The notes under the pieces: generated by a model
Told to the model about the DNA's origin: nothing
Databases searched by the model: none
The model's input: only the letters and a program-made list of their open reading frames with translations
Part shown: positions 1 through 29,614 of the stretch, in pieces
How positions within the stretch are numbered: position 1 is the stretch's first letter
Layout: every line of letters begins with the position of its first letter
Made by a program: the position numbers and the translations under genes
NCBI RefSeq assembly: GCF_007896895.1
Contig: NZ_VOGW01000047.1
Coordinates: 18,845 to 54,424 of the forward strand
From: Streptomyces misionensis
GTDB lineage: Bacteria > Actinomycetota > Actinomycetes > Streptomycetales > Streptomycetaceae
Direction of reading: 5' to 3'
Length of the DNA stretch: 35,580 nt

Positions 1-3000
1 CTCGGCACCGAACTCCCCGGCGCGGGCCCGGTCGGCACGGCGGCGACGGCGGAGCGGACCGCGGCCGCCGCCGACGAGCCGATCGCCATCGTCGGCATGA
101 GCTGCCGCCTCCCGGGCGGGGTGCGCTCCCCGGAGGACCTGTGGCGGCTGGTGGCCGCCGGCCGGGACGGCATCTCCCGGTTCCCGGACGACCGCGGCTG
201 GGACGTCGAGGGGCTCTACGACCCCGACCCCGAACACCTCGGCACCACCTATGCGCGCCACGGCGGCTTCCTGCACGAGGCGGCCGGGTTCGACGCGGGT
301 TTCTTCGGCATCAGCCCCCGCGAGGCCCTGGCGATGGACCCGCAGCAGCGGCTGCTGCTGGAGGCGTCCTGGGAGGCGTTCGAGCACGCCGGGATCGACC
401 CGGCGACGGTGCGGGGCAGCCGTACCGGCGTCTTCACCGGCCTCATGTACCACGACTACGGGCAGGGCCCGCGCGAACTGCCCGAGGGCGTCGAGGGCCT
501 GCTCACCACCGGAGGCTCCGGCAGCGTCGCCTCCGGGCGTGTGTCCTACACGTTCGGTCTCGAAGGCCCGGCGGTCACGGTCGACACGGCCTGCTCCTCG
601 TCGCTCGTCGCCCTGCACCTGGCCGTCCAGGCGCTGCGGAACGGCGAGTGCACGATGGCGCTCGCCGGTGGCGTCACCGTCATGGCGAGCCCGACGGTCT
701 TCGTGGAGTTCAGCCGGCAGCGGGGGCTGTCGCCGGACGGGCGGTGCAGGGCGTTCGCGGCGGGTGCGGACGGTACGGGGTGGGGTGAGGGTGTGGGCCT
801 GCTGCTGGTGGAGCGGTTGTCGGACGCGCGGCGCCATGGTCACCGGGTGCTGGCGGTGGTGCGGGGCAGTGCGGTGAACCAGGACGGTGCGTCGAACGGT
901 CTGACCGCGCCCAGTGGTCCTGCGCAGCAGCGGGTGATCCGGCAGGCGCTGGCTTCGGCCGGGCTGGCTCCGGCGGACGTGGATGCCGTCGAGGCCCATG
1001 GCACGGGCACCCGTCTCGGTGACCCGATCGAGGCCCAGGCACTCCTCGCCACGTACGGCTGGGAACACTCCGACGACCAGCCTGTATGGCTCGGCTCGGT
1101 CAAGTCCAACATCGGCCACACGCAGGCCGCCGCGGGCGTCGCGGGCGTGATCAAGATGGTGCTGGCGATGCGGCACGGTGTGCTCCCGCCGACCCTGCAC
1201 GTGGACGAGCCGTCCCCGCATGTGGACTGGTCGGCGGGCGCGGTACGGCTGCTGACCGAGGCCGTCGACTGGCCGCGGACGGGCCGCCCGCGCCGGGCCG
1301 CCGTGTCCTCGTTCGGCGTCAGCGGCACCAACGCGCATACGATCATCGAGCAGGCCCCCGCGAGCGACGAACCCCCCTCACCGCCGTCCGACCCCGGCGC
1401 GCCCGTCCCGTGGGTCCTCTCCGGTAAGACAGAGGCGGCCCTGCGGGCACAGGCCGCCCGCCTCGCCGCCCTCCTGGACGGCGCCGACGGCACCGAAGAC
1501 GACGGCACCGGCCGCGCGGCCGACGTGGCGTACTCGCTCGCCACCACCAGGGCGGACTTCGAACACCGGGCCGTGGTGGTCGCCCGGACCCCCGAGGAGT
1601 TCCGGCGAGCACTGGCGGGTGTCGCCGCGGGAACCACACCGCCCGGCGTGGTGAGCGGCGCCGCGCGCACCTTTGGCAGGACCGTCTTCGTCTTCCCCGG
1701 GCAGGGCTCGCAGTGGGCGGGCATGGCCACGGAACTCCTGGACACCTCCCCGGTCTTCCGCGACCGGATCGACGCCTGCGAACGCGCCCTCGCGCCGCAC
1801 GTGGACTGGTCGCTGACCGAGGTGCTGCGCGGCACCTCCGACGCCGGACAGGACCGGGTCGACGTGCTGCAACCCGTGCTCTGGGCGATGACCGTGGCCC
1901 TCGCCGAGGTGTGGCGCTCCTTCGGGGTGACCCCCGACGCGGTCGTCGGACACTCCCAGGGCGAGGTCTCCGCCGCGGTGGTCGCGGGAGCGCTCTCCCT
2001 GGAGGACGGGGCGCGCGTCGTGGCGCGCCGCAGCCTCGCGGTGCTCGGGCTCCAGGGGCACGGCGCGATGGCCTCGGTGGCGCTGCCGCACGAGGAGGCG
2101 CGGGAGCTGATCGGCCGGTGGGACGGCCGCCTCGGCATCGGCGCCGTGAACGGGCCCGGGACCGTCGTGGTCTCCGGCGACACCGACGCGCTGGACGAAC
2201 TCCTCGCGCACTGCGCACACGAGGGCGTCCAGGCCCGCAAGGTCGCCGTCGACTACGCCGCGCACTCGCCGCAGATCGAACGCGTCGAAGCACGGGCGAA
2301 CGAGGGGTTCGCCGGGATCGGCACGCTCCCCGCCGGCGTGCCGTTCTACTCCACGGTGACGGGCGGGAAACTGTCCCCGGACGAACTCGGCCCCGGCTAC
2401 TGGTACCGCAACATGCGGCAGACGGTGCGGTTCCACGACGCGATCCGGGCCGCGCTGGCCGACGGCCACGACGTGTTCGTCGAAGTCAGCCCGCACCCCG
2501 TGCAGTTGGCGGGCATACAGGACACCATCGAGGCCGCCGGGGCGCGGGCCGCGATCCTGCCGACACTGCGCCGCGGCGACGGCGGGCGGCACCGCCTGAT
2601 GCTGTCCCTGGCCCAGGCCCGTCTGCACGGCGTGGGCATCGACTGGGACGCCGTCCTGCCGGGCGCCCGCCGCGTCGACCTCCCGACCTACGCGTTCCAG
2701 CACGAGCGGTACTGGCTCGCGGCGGGCGCCCCGGCCGGGGACGTGCGCGCGGCCGGACTGGACGCCGCCGGGCACCCGTTCCTGGGCGCGATGGTGGAAC
2801 TCCCGGACGCAGGCGGCCACTTGATGACCGGACTGCTGTCCCTGGCGACCCTGCCCTGGCTGGCCGACCACGCGGTGCTGGGCACGGTGCTGCTGCCCGG
2901 CACCGCGTTCGTGGAACTCGCCGCCCACGCCGCCACCGAGACCGGCTGCGACCTGGTCGAGGAACTCACCCTGGAGGCACCGCTGATCCTGCCCGAGCAG

Positions 3001-5460
3001 GGCGGCGTCGCGCTCCAGGTGCACGTGGGCGGGCAGGACGACTCCGGCCGCCGCCCGCTGAGCGTGCACTCGCGCGCCGGGGACGGCCCCTGGGTCCGCA
3101 ACGCCACCGGCACCCTCGCCACCGGCGCCACCGGCGCCACCGGCGCCACGGCCCACGGCACCGACCTGGGCGACTGGCCGCCGGCCGACGCCGAACCGGT
3201 GGACCTGGACGGCTGCTACGACCGGCTGGCCGGTCTCGGCCTGAGCTACGGCCCGCTCTTCCAGGGACTGCGTGCCGCCTGGCGCGGCCCCGACGCGGTC
3301 TACGCCGAACTCGCCCTGGCCGACGAGGCACCGCCGGACGCGAACGCGTTCGCCCTGCACCCGGCCCTGCTCGACTCCGCGCTGCACGCGCTGGGCGAGG
3401 GCGGCCTCGTACCGGCCGCCGACGGTCCCCTGCTGCCCTTCGCCTGGTCCCGCGTCGCCCTGCACGGCACCGGACCGGCCGGCCTGCGGGTACGGCTCGC
3501 CCCGGCCGGCGGGGACGCCGTACGGCTGGACGCCGCCGACGGTACGGGACGCCCCGTCCTCTCGGTCGAGTCGCTGACGCTGCGCCCGGTGTCGGCCGGG
3601 CAGTTGCGGACGAACGCCCGGGACTGCCTGTTCACCGTGGAGTGGGCACCGCTCGCCGCCCCAGCCGACGCGCACCCCCCGGCCGTACGGGTCCACGACG
3701 ACATCGCCGCCCTCCTCGCCGCTCCGGCGGCGCCGGCCGGCACGGACGCCGTCGTCGTCCCCTGCCCGGTCGGGTCGGGCCCCGACGCCGCACGGGTCCG
3801 GGAGGTCCTCGCCGAGGTGCTCGGCCTGCTGCGGTGGTGGACGGCCGAGGACCGGGCCGCCCGGCTGGTGCTGGTGACCCGGGGCGCGGTCGCCACCGGC
3901 GGCGACCCGGCGGCCGACCCGGTGCAGGCGGCCGTGTGGGGCCTGGTCCGGTCGGCGCAGTCGGAGAACCCCGACCGCTTCGTCCTCCTCGACATCGCCC
4001 GCGACGCCGACACTCAGCGCGCCGCCGCGACGGCCCTGCCCCGGCTCCTCGCCGCCGAGGAGCCGCAGGCGGCGCTGCGCGGCGACGCGCTCCTGCTGCC
4101 CCGGCTCACCCGGGCCGCCGCCGACACCCCGCCCGCCACCGGGGGCTTCGGGACCGGCAGGGTGCTCCTGACCGGCGCGTCCGGCGCGCTGGGCGGACTC
4201 GTCGCCCGGCACCTGGTCGCCGAGCACGGTGTGCGGAGCCTGCTGCTGATGAGCCGGCGCGGCGCGGACGCCGAGGGCGCGGCGGACCTCGGGGCGGAAC
4301 TGACCGCCGCGGGCGCCGACGTACGCTGGGCGGCCTGCGACGCGGCCGACCGGGACGCCCTCGCCGAGGCGCTGTCCGGCACCCCGGTGACCGCCGTGGT
4401 GCACACGGCCGGCGTCCTGGACGACGGCGTTCTCGACTCGCTCACCCCCGAGCGCCTGGACACCGTGCTGCGCCCCAAGGCCGACGCGGTGCTGAACCTG
4501 CACGAACTCGTCGGCGACGTACGGGCGTTCGTGGTTTTCTCCTCGCTCGCGGGCACGCTCGGCACCCCCGGCCAGGCCAACTACGCCGCGGCCAACGCCT
4601 TCCTGGACGCCTTCGCCGCGCGGCGCCGGGCCGAGGGACAGCCCGCGCTGTCGCTGCCGTGGGGCCTGTGGCAGCGCACCGGCACCATGACCGAGGACCT
4701 CGGCGGCACCGACCGTACCCGGCTCGCCCGTGGCGGTGTGCTGCCGCTGTCCGACGAGGACGGCCTCGAACTCCTCGACGTGGCGCTCGCGTTGGACGAA
4801 CCCCTCGTGGTGGCGGCACGGCTGGACCTCGCCGCCCTGCGGAACGCGGCCGCCCCCGTGCCGCCACTGTTCGGGGCGCTCGTCGGCGGCCGTGCGCGGC
4901 GCGCGGACCGGGCCGCCGCCGTCCCGTCGACCCAGCGGATCGCGGGCCTGCCCGAGAGCGAGCGCGCGGCAGCCGTGCTGGACCTCGTCCGGTCCGAGGT
5001 CGCCGCCGTTCTCGGGCACAGCTCGGCCAAGGCCGTCAGGCCCGAACAGGCATTCGGCGACCTGGGCTTCGACTCGCTGACCGCGGTGGAGCTGCGCAAC
5101 CGGATGAACCGGGCCACCGGACTGCGGCTGCCCGCGACGCTGGTCTTCGACCACCCGACCCCCGCCGAGCTGGCGCAACGGGTGCTGAGCGACCTCCCCG
5201 GCGGCGCGGCCCGGTCCGCGCCGGTCTTCGACGAACTCGACCGCCTCGCCGCCGCCCTGGACGGCGCCGGAGCGGACGGCGTCGACAAGGTCACCCGAAC
5301 CAAGATCGACATGCGTCTCCGGGCGCTGCTCGCCCGCTGGCACCGCGATGAGCCCGCCGAGCCCGCGGACGCGGGCGGAGCCGAGACCGACGACGACCTC
5401 AGCTCGGCGAGCGACGAGGAACTGTACGAACTCCTCGACGACGAACTCGGCATCTCCTGA
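1..5460 (+). CDS. Modular type I PKS, 3' part (KS-AT-DH-KR-ACP, C-terminal docking domain); 5' end outside window
   Basis: This protein extends a polyketide chain by one C3 unit and leaves a double bond. The reading frame is open from base 1. Bases 1-75 encode an Ala-rich linker like the ACP-KS linkers inside gene 3, so the true start lies upstream and at least one more module precedes; the ATG at 97 is inside the KS. Domains: KS 76-1354 (Cys at 592, His at 997 and 1117), AT 1681-2590 (Ser at 1954), DH 2770-3580, KR 4159-4700, ACP about 4960-5190 (Ser at 5074), docking helices 5209-5457. The AT has GHSQGE, RVDVLQP and YAAH, which indicate methylmalonyl-CoA. The DH keeps HxxxGxxxxP (His at 2869), YGPLFQG and Asp at 3373, so it looks active. 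The KR has LDD at 4417-4425 (B-type) and Tyr at 4582. There is no ER. In a filipin-type pathway this would be the C16-methyl alkene module. The PKS family is certain; the product is inferred. Confidence 0.97.
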   Translation, partial: LGTELPGAGPVGTAATAERTAAAADEPIAIVGMSCRLPGGVRSPEDLWRLVAAGRDGISRFPDDRGWDVEGLYDPDPEHLGTTYARHGGFLHEAAGFDAGFFGISPREALAMDPQQRLLLEASWEAFEHAGIDPATVRGSRTGVFTGLMYHDYGQGPRELPEGVEGLLTTGGSGSVASGRVSYTFGLEGPAVTVDTACSSSLVALHLAVQALRNGECTMALAGGVTVMASPTVFVEFSRQRGLSPDGRCRAFAAGADGTGWGEGVGLLLVERLSDARRHGHRVLAVVRGSAVNQDGASNGLTAPSGPAQQRVIRQALASAGLAPADVDAVEAHGTGTRLGDPIEAQALLATYGWEHSDDQPVWLGSVKSNIGHTQAAAGVAGVIKMVLAMRHGVLPPTLHVDEPSPHVDWSAGAVRLLTEAVDWPRTGRPRRAAVSSFGVSGTNAHTIIEQAPASDEPPSPPSDPGAPVPWVLSGKTEAALRAQAARLAALLDGADGTEDDGTGRAADVAYSLATTRADFEHRAVVVARTPEEFRRALAGVAAGTTPPGVVSGAARTFGRTVFVFPGQGSQWAGMATELLDTSPVFRDRIDACERALAPHVDWSLTEVLRGTSDAGQDRVDVLQPVLWAMTVALAEVWRSFGVTPDAVVGHSQGEVSAAVVAGALSLEDGARVVARRSLAVLGLQGHGAMASVALPHEEARELIGRWDGRLGIGAVNGPGTVVVSGDTDALDELLAHCAHEGVQARKVAVDYAAHSPQIERVEARANEGFAGIGTLPAGVPFYSTVTGGKLSPDELGPGYWYRNMRQTVRFHDAIRAALADGHDVFVEVSPHPVQLAGIQDTIEAAGARAAILPTLRRGDGGRHRLMLSLAQARLHGVGIDWDAVLPGARRVDLPTYAFQHERYWLAAGAPAGDVRAAGLDAAGHPFLGAMVELPDAGGHLMTGLLSLATLPWLADHAVLGTVLLPGTAFVELAAHAATETGCDLVEELTLEAPLILPEQGGVALQVHVGGQDDSGRRPLSVHSRAGDGPWVRNATGTLATGATGATGATAHGTDLGDWPPADAEPVDLDGCYDRLAGLGLSYGPLFQGLRAAWRGPDAVYAELALADEAPPDANAFALHPALLDSALHALGEGGLVPAADGPLLPFAWSRVALHGTGPAGLRVRLAPAGGDAVRLDAADGTGRPVLSVESLTLRPVSAGQLRTNARDCLFTVEWAPLAAPADAHPPAVRVHDDIAALLAAPAAPAGTDAVVVPCPVGSGPDAARVREVLAEVLGLLRWWTAEDRAARLVLVTRGAVATGGDPAADPVQAAVWGLVRSAQSENPDRFVLLDIARDADTQRAAATALPRLLAAEEPQAALRGDALLLPRLTRAAADTPPATGGFGTGRVLLTGASGALGGLVARHLVAEHGVRSLLLMSRRGADAEGAADLGAELTAAGADVRWAACDAADRDALAEALSGTPVTAVVHTAGVLDDGVLDSLTPERLDTVLRPKADAVLNLHELVGDVRAFVVFSSLAGTLGTPGQANYAAANAFLDAFAARRRAEGQPALSLPWGLWQRTGTMTEDLGGTDRTRLARGGVLPLSDEDGLELLDVALALDEPLVVAARLDLAALRNAAAPVPPLFGALVGGRARRADRAAAVPSTQRIAGLPESERAAAVLDLVRSEVAAVLGHSSAKAVRPEQAFGDLGFDSLTAVELRNRMNRATGLRLPATLVFDHPTPAELAQRVLSDLPGGAARSAPVFDELDRLAAALDGAGADGVDKVTRTKIDMRLRALLARWHRDEPAEPADAGGAETDDDLSSASDEELYELLDDELGIS
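76..5190 (+). other. PKS module I: KS-AT(methylmalonyl)-DH-KR(B)-ACP
   Basis: The only methylmalonyl module in the window. Expected output is an alpha-methyl, alpha,beta-unsaturated thioester: the B-type KR makes a D-hydroxyl, the usual precursor of a trans alkene, and DH removes it. The AT motif reads YAAH rather than the commoner YASH; GHSQGE supports methylmalonyl, while an ethylmalonyl preference is less likely. The DH and KR catalytic residues are all visible. Confidence 0.9.
3121..3147 (+). repeat. Three tandem 9-bp units in the gene 1 DH
   Basis: Three exact copies of ACCGGCGCC encode Thr-Gly-Ala three times, in a loop between the two halves of the DH. The repeat keeps frame and is away from the catalytic residues. 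Confidence 0.9.
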
Positions 5461-5588
5461 CCGCGCGCCAAAAGGGGCTGGCAACACCGATGATGAACGA
5501 AGACAGGCTCCGGGAGTACCTCAAGCGGGCCACCACCGACCTGCGCCAGGCCCGGCGGCGCGTGCGCGAATTGGAGACCCGCGACCGC
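5209..5588 (+). other. Docking junction gene 1 > gene 2 (class 1a)
   Basis: Gene 1 ends with a helical dimerization region (ELDRLAAAL and following) and an acidic docking helix, [16 protein letters not shown]. Gene 2 opens with the matching coiled coil, [11 protein letters not shown] followed by a heptad-like Arg/Leu stretch to residue 33. This is the classical class 1a head-to-tail docking arrangement and supports chain transfer from gene 1 to gene 2. Confidence 0.88.
5470..5477 (+). promoter_or_regulatory. Ribosome-binding site of gene 2
   Basis: AAAAGGGG lies 12 bases before ATG 5490 and 15 before ATG 5493, which favours the first ATG. It lies in the 29-bp gap after gene 1. No promoter or terminator is seen in that gap. 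Confidence 0.6.
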
Positions 5589-8500
5589 GAACCGATCGCC
5601 ATCGTGGGCATGAGCTGTCGGTTCCCCGGCGGCATCGGCTCCCCCGGGGAACTGTGGCGGCTGCTGGCCGAGGGCGAGGAGGCCATCGGGCACTTCCCCG
5701 AGGACCGCGGCTGGGACCTCGACACGCTCTACGACCCCGACCCCGAGCGCCCCGGCACGGTCTGCACCCGCCACGGCGGCTTCCTGCGCGACGCGGCCGA
5801 CTTCGACGCCGACTTCTTCGGTATCTCGCCGCGCGAGGCCCTCGCCATGGACCCGCAGCAGCGCCTCCTGCTGGAGACCGCCTGGGAGGCGTTCGAGCAC
5901 GCGGGCATCGACCCCGCCACCCTCAAGGGCAGCCGCACCGGGGTCTTCGCCGGGCTGATGTACCACGACTACGGCTTCACACCCGGCGTCCTCCCCGAAG
6001 GCGTCGAGGGCCTGATGAGCACCGGCAACTCCGGCAGCGTTGCCTCCGGGCGCATCGCCTACACCTTCGGCTTCGAGGGCCCCGCGGTCACCGTCGACAC
6101 CGCCTGCTCGTCCTCGCTCGTCGCCCTGCACCTGGCCGTGCGGGCGCTGCGGGCCGGCGAATGCGGCATGGCGCTCGCGGGCGGGGTGACGGTCATGGCG
6201 GGCCCGAGCGCCTTCGTAGAGTTCAGCCGCCAGCGCGGACTCGCCCCCGACGGCCGCTGCAAGTCCTTCGCGGCGGCGGCGGACGGCGCGTCCTGGTCCG
6301 AGGGCGCCGGGCTGCTGCTCGTGGAGCGGCTGCGGGACGCCCGCCGGCTCGGCCACCGGGTGCTCGCGGTCGTCCGCGGCAGCGCCGTCAACCAGGACGG
6401 CGCCTCCAACGGCCTGACCGCGCCCAACGGCCCCTCCCAGCAGCGCGTGATCCTCGAAGCACTGGCCGGCGCCGGGCTGTCCGCCGAGGAGGTGGACGCC
6501 GTCGAGGCACACGGCACGGGCACGAGCCTCGGCGACCCGATCGAGGCGCAGGCACTCCTCGCCACCTACGGCCAGGATCGCGAACGCCCCCTGCTGCTTG
6601 GCTCGTTGAAGTCCAACATCGGCCACACGCAGGCCGCTGCGGGTGTGGCCGGTGTGATCAAGATGGTGCTGGCGATGCGGCACGGCCTGCTGCCGAAGAC
6701 ACTGCACGTGGACCGGCCCACCCCGCGGGTCGACTGGTCGGCGGGCTCGGTCCGGCTGCTGACCGAGCCGGTCCCGTGGCCCGAGACGGACCATCCGCGC
6801 CGGGCCGGGATCTCGTCGTTCGGGATCAGCGGCACCAACGCGCACATCATCCTCGAAGAGGCCCCCGAGGAGCAGGCCTCGGCAGAGCGGGCGCCCGGAC
6901 AGGCGGGCCCGGCGGAGGAGCCGGAGGACGAGTCGGCGCGGGCCCGGACCACCGTGGTGCCGTGGGTGCTCTCCGCGAAGACGGGGGAGGCCCTGCGGGA
7001 CCAGGCACGACGACTCCTGTCGTCCGTGGACCTCGCGGCCGCCGCACCCGCCGACGTGGGCTTCTCCCTCGCTGTCACCCGCTCGGCGCTGGAGCACCGG
7101 GCGGTCGTGGTCGGCGCGGACGGCGAAGAGCTGCGCGCGGGCCTGACCGCCCTGGCCGCGGACGAACCCGCGGCATGCCTGGTGACGGCACGGGCCGAGA
7201 CGGACCGGGGCAAGGTCGGGTTCTTGTTCTCGGGGCAGGGGTCGCAGCGGCTGGGTATGGGGCGTGGGTTGTATGCGTCGTATCCGGTGTTCGCGGCGGC
7301 GTACGACGAGGTGTGTGCGTTGCTGGACGCGCCGGTCGATGTGGATGCCGGGTCGCTGCACCAGACCGGTTGCGCGCAGCCGGCGTTGTTCGCGGTCGAG
7401 GTGGCGTTGTTCCGGCTGTTGGAGTCGTGGGGCGTCAGGCCGGATTACGTGGCCGGTCATTCGGTGGGGGAGGTCGCGGCTGCTCATGTGGCCGGGGTGT
7501 TGTCGCTTGAGGATGCGGCGAGGTTGGTGTCGGCGCGGGCCGCGTTGATGCAGGCGTTGCCTTCCGGTGGGGCGATGGTGGCGGTCCAGGCAACGGAGGA
7601 CGAGATCCTGCCCCACCTGACGGACGGGGTGGGTGTCGCGGCGGTCAACGGGTCGCGGTCGGTGGTGGTTTCCGGTGCCGAGGATGCCGTCCTGGCGGTC
7701 GCCGAGGTCTTCGCTCACGAGGGTCGAAAGACGTCTCGTCTGAAGGTCAGTCACGCCTTCCATTCGCCGTTGATGGAGGCGATGCTGGAGGAGTTCGCTG
7801 CGGTCGTCGGCGAGCTGGTCTTCAACGAGCCGCGGATTCCGGTGATTTCGAATCTCACGGGCCGTCTGGCGGAGCCGTACACCCCGGAGTACTGGGTCCG
7901 GCACGTGCGCGAGGCGGTCCGTTTCGCGGACGGGATCGAGACCCTGCGCGAGCTGGGTGTCTCGACGTTCGTGGAGATCGGCCCCGGCGGAGTGCTGAGC
8001 GCTCTCGCCCAGGGCTGCGTGGACGACATCGTCACCGTCCCCGTGCTCCGCGCCGACCGTCCCGAAGCACAGGCGATCACGCTCGCCCTCGGGCAGTTGC
8101 ACGTGTGCGGCGCCGAAGTGGACTGGCACGCCCTCTTCCCCGGCGCCCGGCGCGTCGACCTGCCCACCTACGCGTTCCAGCGCGAGCGCTACTGGCTCAA
8201 GGGCACGGCCGCGGTCGACCTCTCCTCGGCGGGCCTGGACCCCGCCGGGCATCCGCTGCTCGGCGCGGTGGTGGAGACCGCCGGGGCACAGGACGTGCTG
8301 TTCACCGGCCGGCTGTCCACGGCCGACACGCCCTGGATCGCGGAACACACGGTCGCCGGCGTGCCGGTGCTCCTGGTCGCCGCGTTCGTGGACCTCGTCC
8401 TGGCGACGGGACGGCGGACCGGGTTTTCGTACCTGGACCAGCTGGACGTGGATGCCCCGCTGGTCCTCGCCGAACAGGGTGCCGTGCGTGTCCAGGTGCA

Positions 8501-10973
8501 GATCGGTGCGGGTGACGACCCCGACCGGCGCCTGGTGCGCGTCTTCAGCCGGCCCGCCGCGGGCGGTGCGGACGAGCCGTGGGTCCGCCACGTCACCGGG
8601 GAGCTGACCAGGAACGCCCCCCAGCCGGAATACGCCCCTACGATCTGGCCGCCGACGGGTGCCGAACCCATGGGCGTCGAGGGCCGTCCGGGCCTGCGCG
8701 CCGCCTGGCGCGCCGGGGACGAGCTGTACGCCGAGGCCGAGTTGCCCGCCGGTGAGCGGGACCGTGCGGCCCGCTACCTCCTGCACCCCCAACTTCTCCA
8801 AGTCGCCCTTGACTTGGGCGCGAAGGACGACGACGGGGTACTGCTGCCGCACGCCTGGAGCGGTGTCCGCGTGCACGCTCCGGGAGCCGGGGCCGTGCGT
8901 GTCCGTTTCCGGCCCGCGGGGGACGGAGCGGTGGCGATCGAACTGTCCGACGGCGGCGGCGGTCCCGTGGCCTCGATCGCGTCCGTACGGACCCGCGCGA
9001 TGTCCCCGCAGCAGGTGCTGGCCTCGCGCGTGGCCCACCAGGACCGGATGTTCCAGGTCGACTGGGTCGAGCCCGCCGTGCCGCCCGCCACCGCCGACGA
9101 AACCCTCTGGGCGGTCCTCGGGGGCTCCCGCACCGGCATCGAAGCGCTCCGCACGGCGCTCGACGGCGGCGCCGCCACGCCCACCCACGTCCTGCTGCCG
9201 TGTGCCCCGAGCGAGGGCGACGCCGCCGAGGCGACACGCCGGCTGCTGGCCGATGTGCTGTCGGTCGTCCAGGAGTGGATCGCCGACGAGCGGTTCTCCG
9301 ACACACGGCTGGTGGTGCTGACGCGGGGCGCCGTCGAACTGGACGGAACGGCCGTGGACCTCGCGCACGTCGCTCTCGCCGGTCTGGTCAAGTCGGCCCA
9401 GAGCGAGCACCCCGACCGGCTGCTGCTCCTCGACGTGGACGACTCGGTGAGCGACGACGGCGTCGCCCCGGCACTGGCCGCGGCGCTCGCCGCGCTGGAC
9501 GAGCCGCAGGCCGCGGTGCGCGACGGAAAGCTGTACGTGCCGCGCCTCGCCCGGATCACCCCGCCCGAGCACCCCACCCCTCCCGAACGGGACCCGGGGG
9601 AGCCCACCGCCCCGGCGTGGGACCCGGAGGGGACCGTACTGCTCACCGGCGCGACCGGTGGTCTCGGGCGCTCGCTCGCGCGCCATCTCGTCACCGAACA
9701 CGGAGCGCGCAGGCTGCTGCTGGCGAGCCGCCGGGGCCCCGCGGCCGAAGGCATCGGCGAACTCGTCACCGAACTTGGCGAGTTGGGTGCCCATGTCGAC
9801 GTGGCCGCCTGTGACATCGCGGACCGCGACGCCGTCGCCGCCCTGCTGGCCTCCGTCCCGGCCGAACACCCGCTGGTGGCCGTGGTGCACGCGGCGGCGG
9901 CCCTGGACGACGGCGTGATCACCGCCCTGACTCCGGACCGCCTGGACACCGTACTGCGGCCCAAGGCCGACGGGGCGCTGCACCTGCACGAGCTGACCAA
10001 GGACCTGGGCCTCTCCGCGTTCGTGCTCTTCTCCTCCCTGGCCGGGGTCCTGGGCAGCGCCGGTGCCGCGAGCTACGCCGCCGCGAACGCCTTCCTGGAC
10101 GGGCTGGCGCGACAGCGGCGGGCGGCGGGCCTGCCCGGCACCTCGCTGGCGTGGGGCCTGTGGACCGGCGACGACGGCATGGGCGACCGGATCACCGACG
10201 CCGACCGCACCCGGATGGGGCGGGCCGGCGTCGTGCCGTTCACCCCGGCGGAGGGGCTGGCCCTCTTCGACGCCGCCCTCACCGTGGACCGTCCGGTGGT
10301 CGTGCCGGTCCGGCTGGATCTGCCGGGGCTGCGCGCCATGGCCCGCACCGGCATGCTGCCCGCCGTCCTGCGCGGCCTCGTGGGCGACACCGCCGCCCCG
10401 GCCGGCACCACGGCCGGCGGGACCCCCGCACTGGCCCGCCGCCTCGCCGGAACGCCGGAGGCCGACCAGGAGAAGGTCCTGCTGGAACTGGTGCGCAACC
10501 AGGCGGCGGCCGCCCTCGGCCACGCCACCGCGGCCCGCATCGAACCCACCACCGCCTTCCGGGACATCGGCTTCGACTCCCTGACCGCCGTGGAACTGCG
10601 CAACCGGCTCAGGGCCGCGACCGGGCTCCGGCTCAAGCCCACCCTGGTCTTCGACCATCCCAACCCCGTCGCGATCGCCCGGCTGCTGCACAGGGACCTG
10701 GTGCTCGAACTCGCCGCCGAGGAACCGCCCGTGCTCGCCGAACTGGACCGGCTGGAGGCACGTCTCGCCGCGCTCGCCCCCGAGGACGCGGTGCGGGACA
10801 CGGTCACCGCCCGGCTCAAGGCGCTGCTCTGGAAGTGGACCGACACCCACCGGAGCACCGCGGCGAACGCAGCCGGCCCCGGCACCGACCGCGACATCGA
10901 CCTCGACCGCATCGACGCCGCCACCGACGACGAGATGTTCGACCTCATCGACCAAGAGCTCGGGTCTCGCTGA
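5490..10973 (+). CDS. Single-module type I PKS (KS-AT-inactive DH-KR-ACP)
   Basis: A 1827-residue one-module synthase that adds a malonyl unit and reduces the beta-keto group to a hydroxyl. The start is ATG 5490 (an ATG also follows at 5493), 12 bases after an AAAAGGGG ribosome-binding site. Residues 1-33 form a coiled-coil docking domain. KS from residue 34 (Cys206); AT about 576-870 with GHSVGE (Ser658) and HAFH, the malonyl-CoA signature; DH-like region about 921-1170; KR about 1382-1560 with LDD (B-type) and Tyr1529; ACP with Ser1697; C-terminal docking domain to residue 1827. The DH has lost its catalytic Asp (Gln1104), the motif Pro (Leu962) and the YGPxFxG segment, so dehydration is not expected. 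It begins 29 bp after gene 1 and fits as the next module. In a filipin-like scheme it would set the C15 hydroxyl. A stand-alone one-module protein between multimodular partners is common in such systems. Confidence 0.97.
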   Translation: MMNEDRLREYLKRATTDLRQARRRVRELETRDREPIAIVGMSCRFPGGIGSPGELWRLLAEGEEAIGHFPEDRGWDLDTLYDPDPERPGTVCTRHGGFLRDAADFDADFFGISPREALAMDPQQRLLLETAWEAFEHAGIDPATLKGSRTGVFAGLMYHDYGFTPGVLPEGVEGLMSTGNSGSVASGRIAYTFGFEGPAVTVDTACSSSLVALHLAVRALRAGECGMALAGGVTVMAGPSAFVEFSRQRGLAPDGRCKSFAAAADGASWSEGAGLLLVERLRDARRLGHRVLAVVRGSAVNQDGASNGLTAPNGPSQQRVILEALAGAGLSAEEVDAVEAHGTGTSLGDPIEAQALLATYGQDRERPLLLGSLKSNIGHTQAAAGVAGVIKMVLAMRHGLLPKTLHVDRPTPRVDWSAGSVRLLTEPVPWPETDHPRRAGISSFGISGTNAHIILEEAPEEQASAERAPGQAGPAEEPEDESARARTTVVPWVLSAKTGEALRDQARRLLSSVDLAAAAPADVGFSLAVTRSALEHRAVVVGADGEELRAGLTALAADEPAACLVTARAETDRGKVGFLFSGQGSQRLGMGRGLYASYPVFAAAYDEVCALLDAPVDVDAGSLHQTGCAQPALFAVEVALFRLLESWGVRPDYVAGHSVGEVAAAHVAGVLSLEDAARLVSARAALMQALPSGGAMVAVQATEDEILPHLTDGVGVAAVNGSRSVVVSGAEDAVLAVAEVFAHEGRKTSRLKVSHAFHSPLMEAMLEEFAAVVGELVFNEPRIPVISNLTGRLAEPYTPEYWVRHVREAVRFADGIETLRELGVSTFVEIGPGGVLSALAQGCVDDIVTVPVLRADRPEAQAITLALGQLHVCGAEVDWHALFPGARRVDLPTYAFQRERYWLKGTAAVDLSSAGLDPAGHPLLGAVVETAGAQDVLFTGRLSTADTPWIAEHTVAGVPVLLVAAFVDLVLATGRRTGFSYLDQLDVDAPLVLAEQGAVRVQVQIGAGDDPDRRLVRVFSRPAAGGADEPWVRHVTGELTRNAPQPEYAPTIWPPTGAEPMGVEGRPGLRAAWRAGDELYAEAELPAGERDRAARYLLHPQLLQVALDLGAKDDDGVLLPHAWSGVRVHAPGAGAVRVRFRPAGDGAVAIELSDGGGGPVASIASVRTRAMSPQQVLASRVAHQDRMFQVDWVEPAVPPATADETLWAVLGGSRTGIEALRTALDGGAATPTHVLLPCAPSEGDAAEATRRLLADVLSVVQEWIADERFSDTRLVVLTRGAVELDGTAVDLAHVALAGLVKSAQSEHPDRLLLLDVDDSVSDDGVAPALAAALAALDEPQAAVRDGKLYVPRLARITPPEHPTPPERDPGEPTAPAWDPEGTVLLTGATGGLGRSLARHLVTEHGARRLLLASRRGPAAEGIGELVTELGELGAHVDVAACDIADRDAVAALLASVPAEHPLVAVVHAAAALDDGVITALTPDRLDTVLRPKADGALHLHELTKDLGLSAFVLFSSLAGVLGSAGAASYAAANAFLDGLARQRRAAGLPGTSLAWGLWTGDDGMGDRITDADRTRMGRAGVVPFTPAEGLALFDAALTVDRPVVVPVRLDLPGLRAMARTGMLPAVLRGLVGDTAAPAGTTAGGTPALARRLAGTPEADQEKVLLELVRNQAAAALGHATAARIEPTTAFRDIGFDSLTAVELRNRLRAATGLRLKPTLVFDHPNPVAIARLLHRDLVLELAAEEPPVLAELDRLEARLAALAPEDAVRDTVTARLKALLWKWTDTHRSTAANAAGPGTDRDIDLDRIDAATDDEMFDLIDQELGSR
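7230..7950 (+). repeat. AT tract shared with 12721-13441 (copy 1)
   Basis: This part of the gene 2 AT matches module A of gene 3 at an offset of 5491 with scattered substitutions. It includes long exact runs, such as 7491-7562 and 7695-7756. It also shares an unusual choice of T- and G-ending codons not used in the flanking sequence. Confidence 0.85.
8250..8990 (+). other. Degenerate dehydratase domain (catalytic Asp lost, YGP segment deleted)
   Basis: Aligned by eye with the DH of gene 1, this domain keeps HPLLGA at its start and the catalytic His (8346) and Gly (8358) of HxxxGxxxxP, but the final position is Leu (8373). The stretch carrying YGPxFxG is missing: sequence passes from the GAEP segment straight to GLRAAW near 8670-8695, about 19 residues shorter than gene 1. 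In the HPxLLDxxxH helix Asp is replaced by Gln (8799) and the following H by Asp (8811). Loss of the Asp alone is expected to abolish dehydration. The frame stays open, so the fold may be kept as a structural spacer. Confidence 0.9.
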
Positions 10974-10994
10974 CTCTTCCCACGCACCGCTACC

Positions 10995-11000
10995 GAGGAC
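10995..11000 (+). promoter_or_regulatory. Ribosome-binding site of gene 3
   Basis: GAGGAC with 7 bases of spacing to ATG 11008, inside the 34-bp gap after gene 2. This is a standard position and supports the chosen start. Confidence 0.65.
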
Positions 11001-11007
11001 GTAAATC

Positions 11008-29568
<18,561 letters not shown>

Positions 29569-29597
29569 TTCTTGGCGCTCTACCTTTGACGACAGCC

Positions 29598-29614
29598 GAG
29601 GACGGATGAGGCGG
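29598..29614 (+). promoter_or_regulatory. Ribosome-binding region of gene 4
   Basis: GAGGAC at 29598-29603 lies 11 bases before ATG 29615 and only 2 before the alternative ATG 29606. A second purine stretch, GAGGCGG, abuts ATG 29615 and is too close to act. Spacing therefore favours 29615. Confidence 0.5.

Larger units (their letters stand above)
5589..10710 (+). other. PKS module II: KS-AT(malonyl)-DH(inactive)-KR(B)-ACP
   Basis: Despite its five-domain layout this module should act as KS-AT-KR-ACP because the DH is broken. The KR has HAAAALDDG and SYAAAN, so a D-configured (B-type) hydroxyl is predicted to stay on the chain. It sits between the last alkene-forming module and the A-type polyol modules. 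Confidence 0.88.

Noticed and set aside
97..99. ATG as start of gene 1
   Set aside because: It encodes the Met of IAIVGMSC inside the KS, and upstream codons in the same frame continue the conserved KS start.
2254..2265. Ethylmalonyl specificity of the gene 1 AT because YASH reads YAAH
   Set aside because: GHSQGE and RVDVLQP fit methylmalonyl ATs, and YAAH is a one-residue variant; not enough to call another extender.
5348..7510. Plus-strand open frame overlapping the end of gene 1 and the start of gene 2
   Set aside because: It is out of frame with both PKS proteins and is Arg/Pro-rich with no recognisable fold; a shadow frame.
29587..29592. TTGACG resembling a -35 box before gene 4
   Set aside because: It lies less than 30 bases from the start with no suitable -10 element, in a 46-bp gap inside a co-directional operon; probably chance.
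29606..29608. ATG as start of gene 4
   Set aside because: It would add MRR ahead of the conserved docking start and has only 2 bases between it and the GAGGAC motif; 29615 fits both spacing and homology better.
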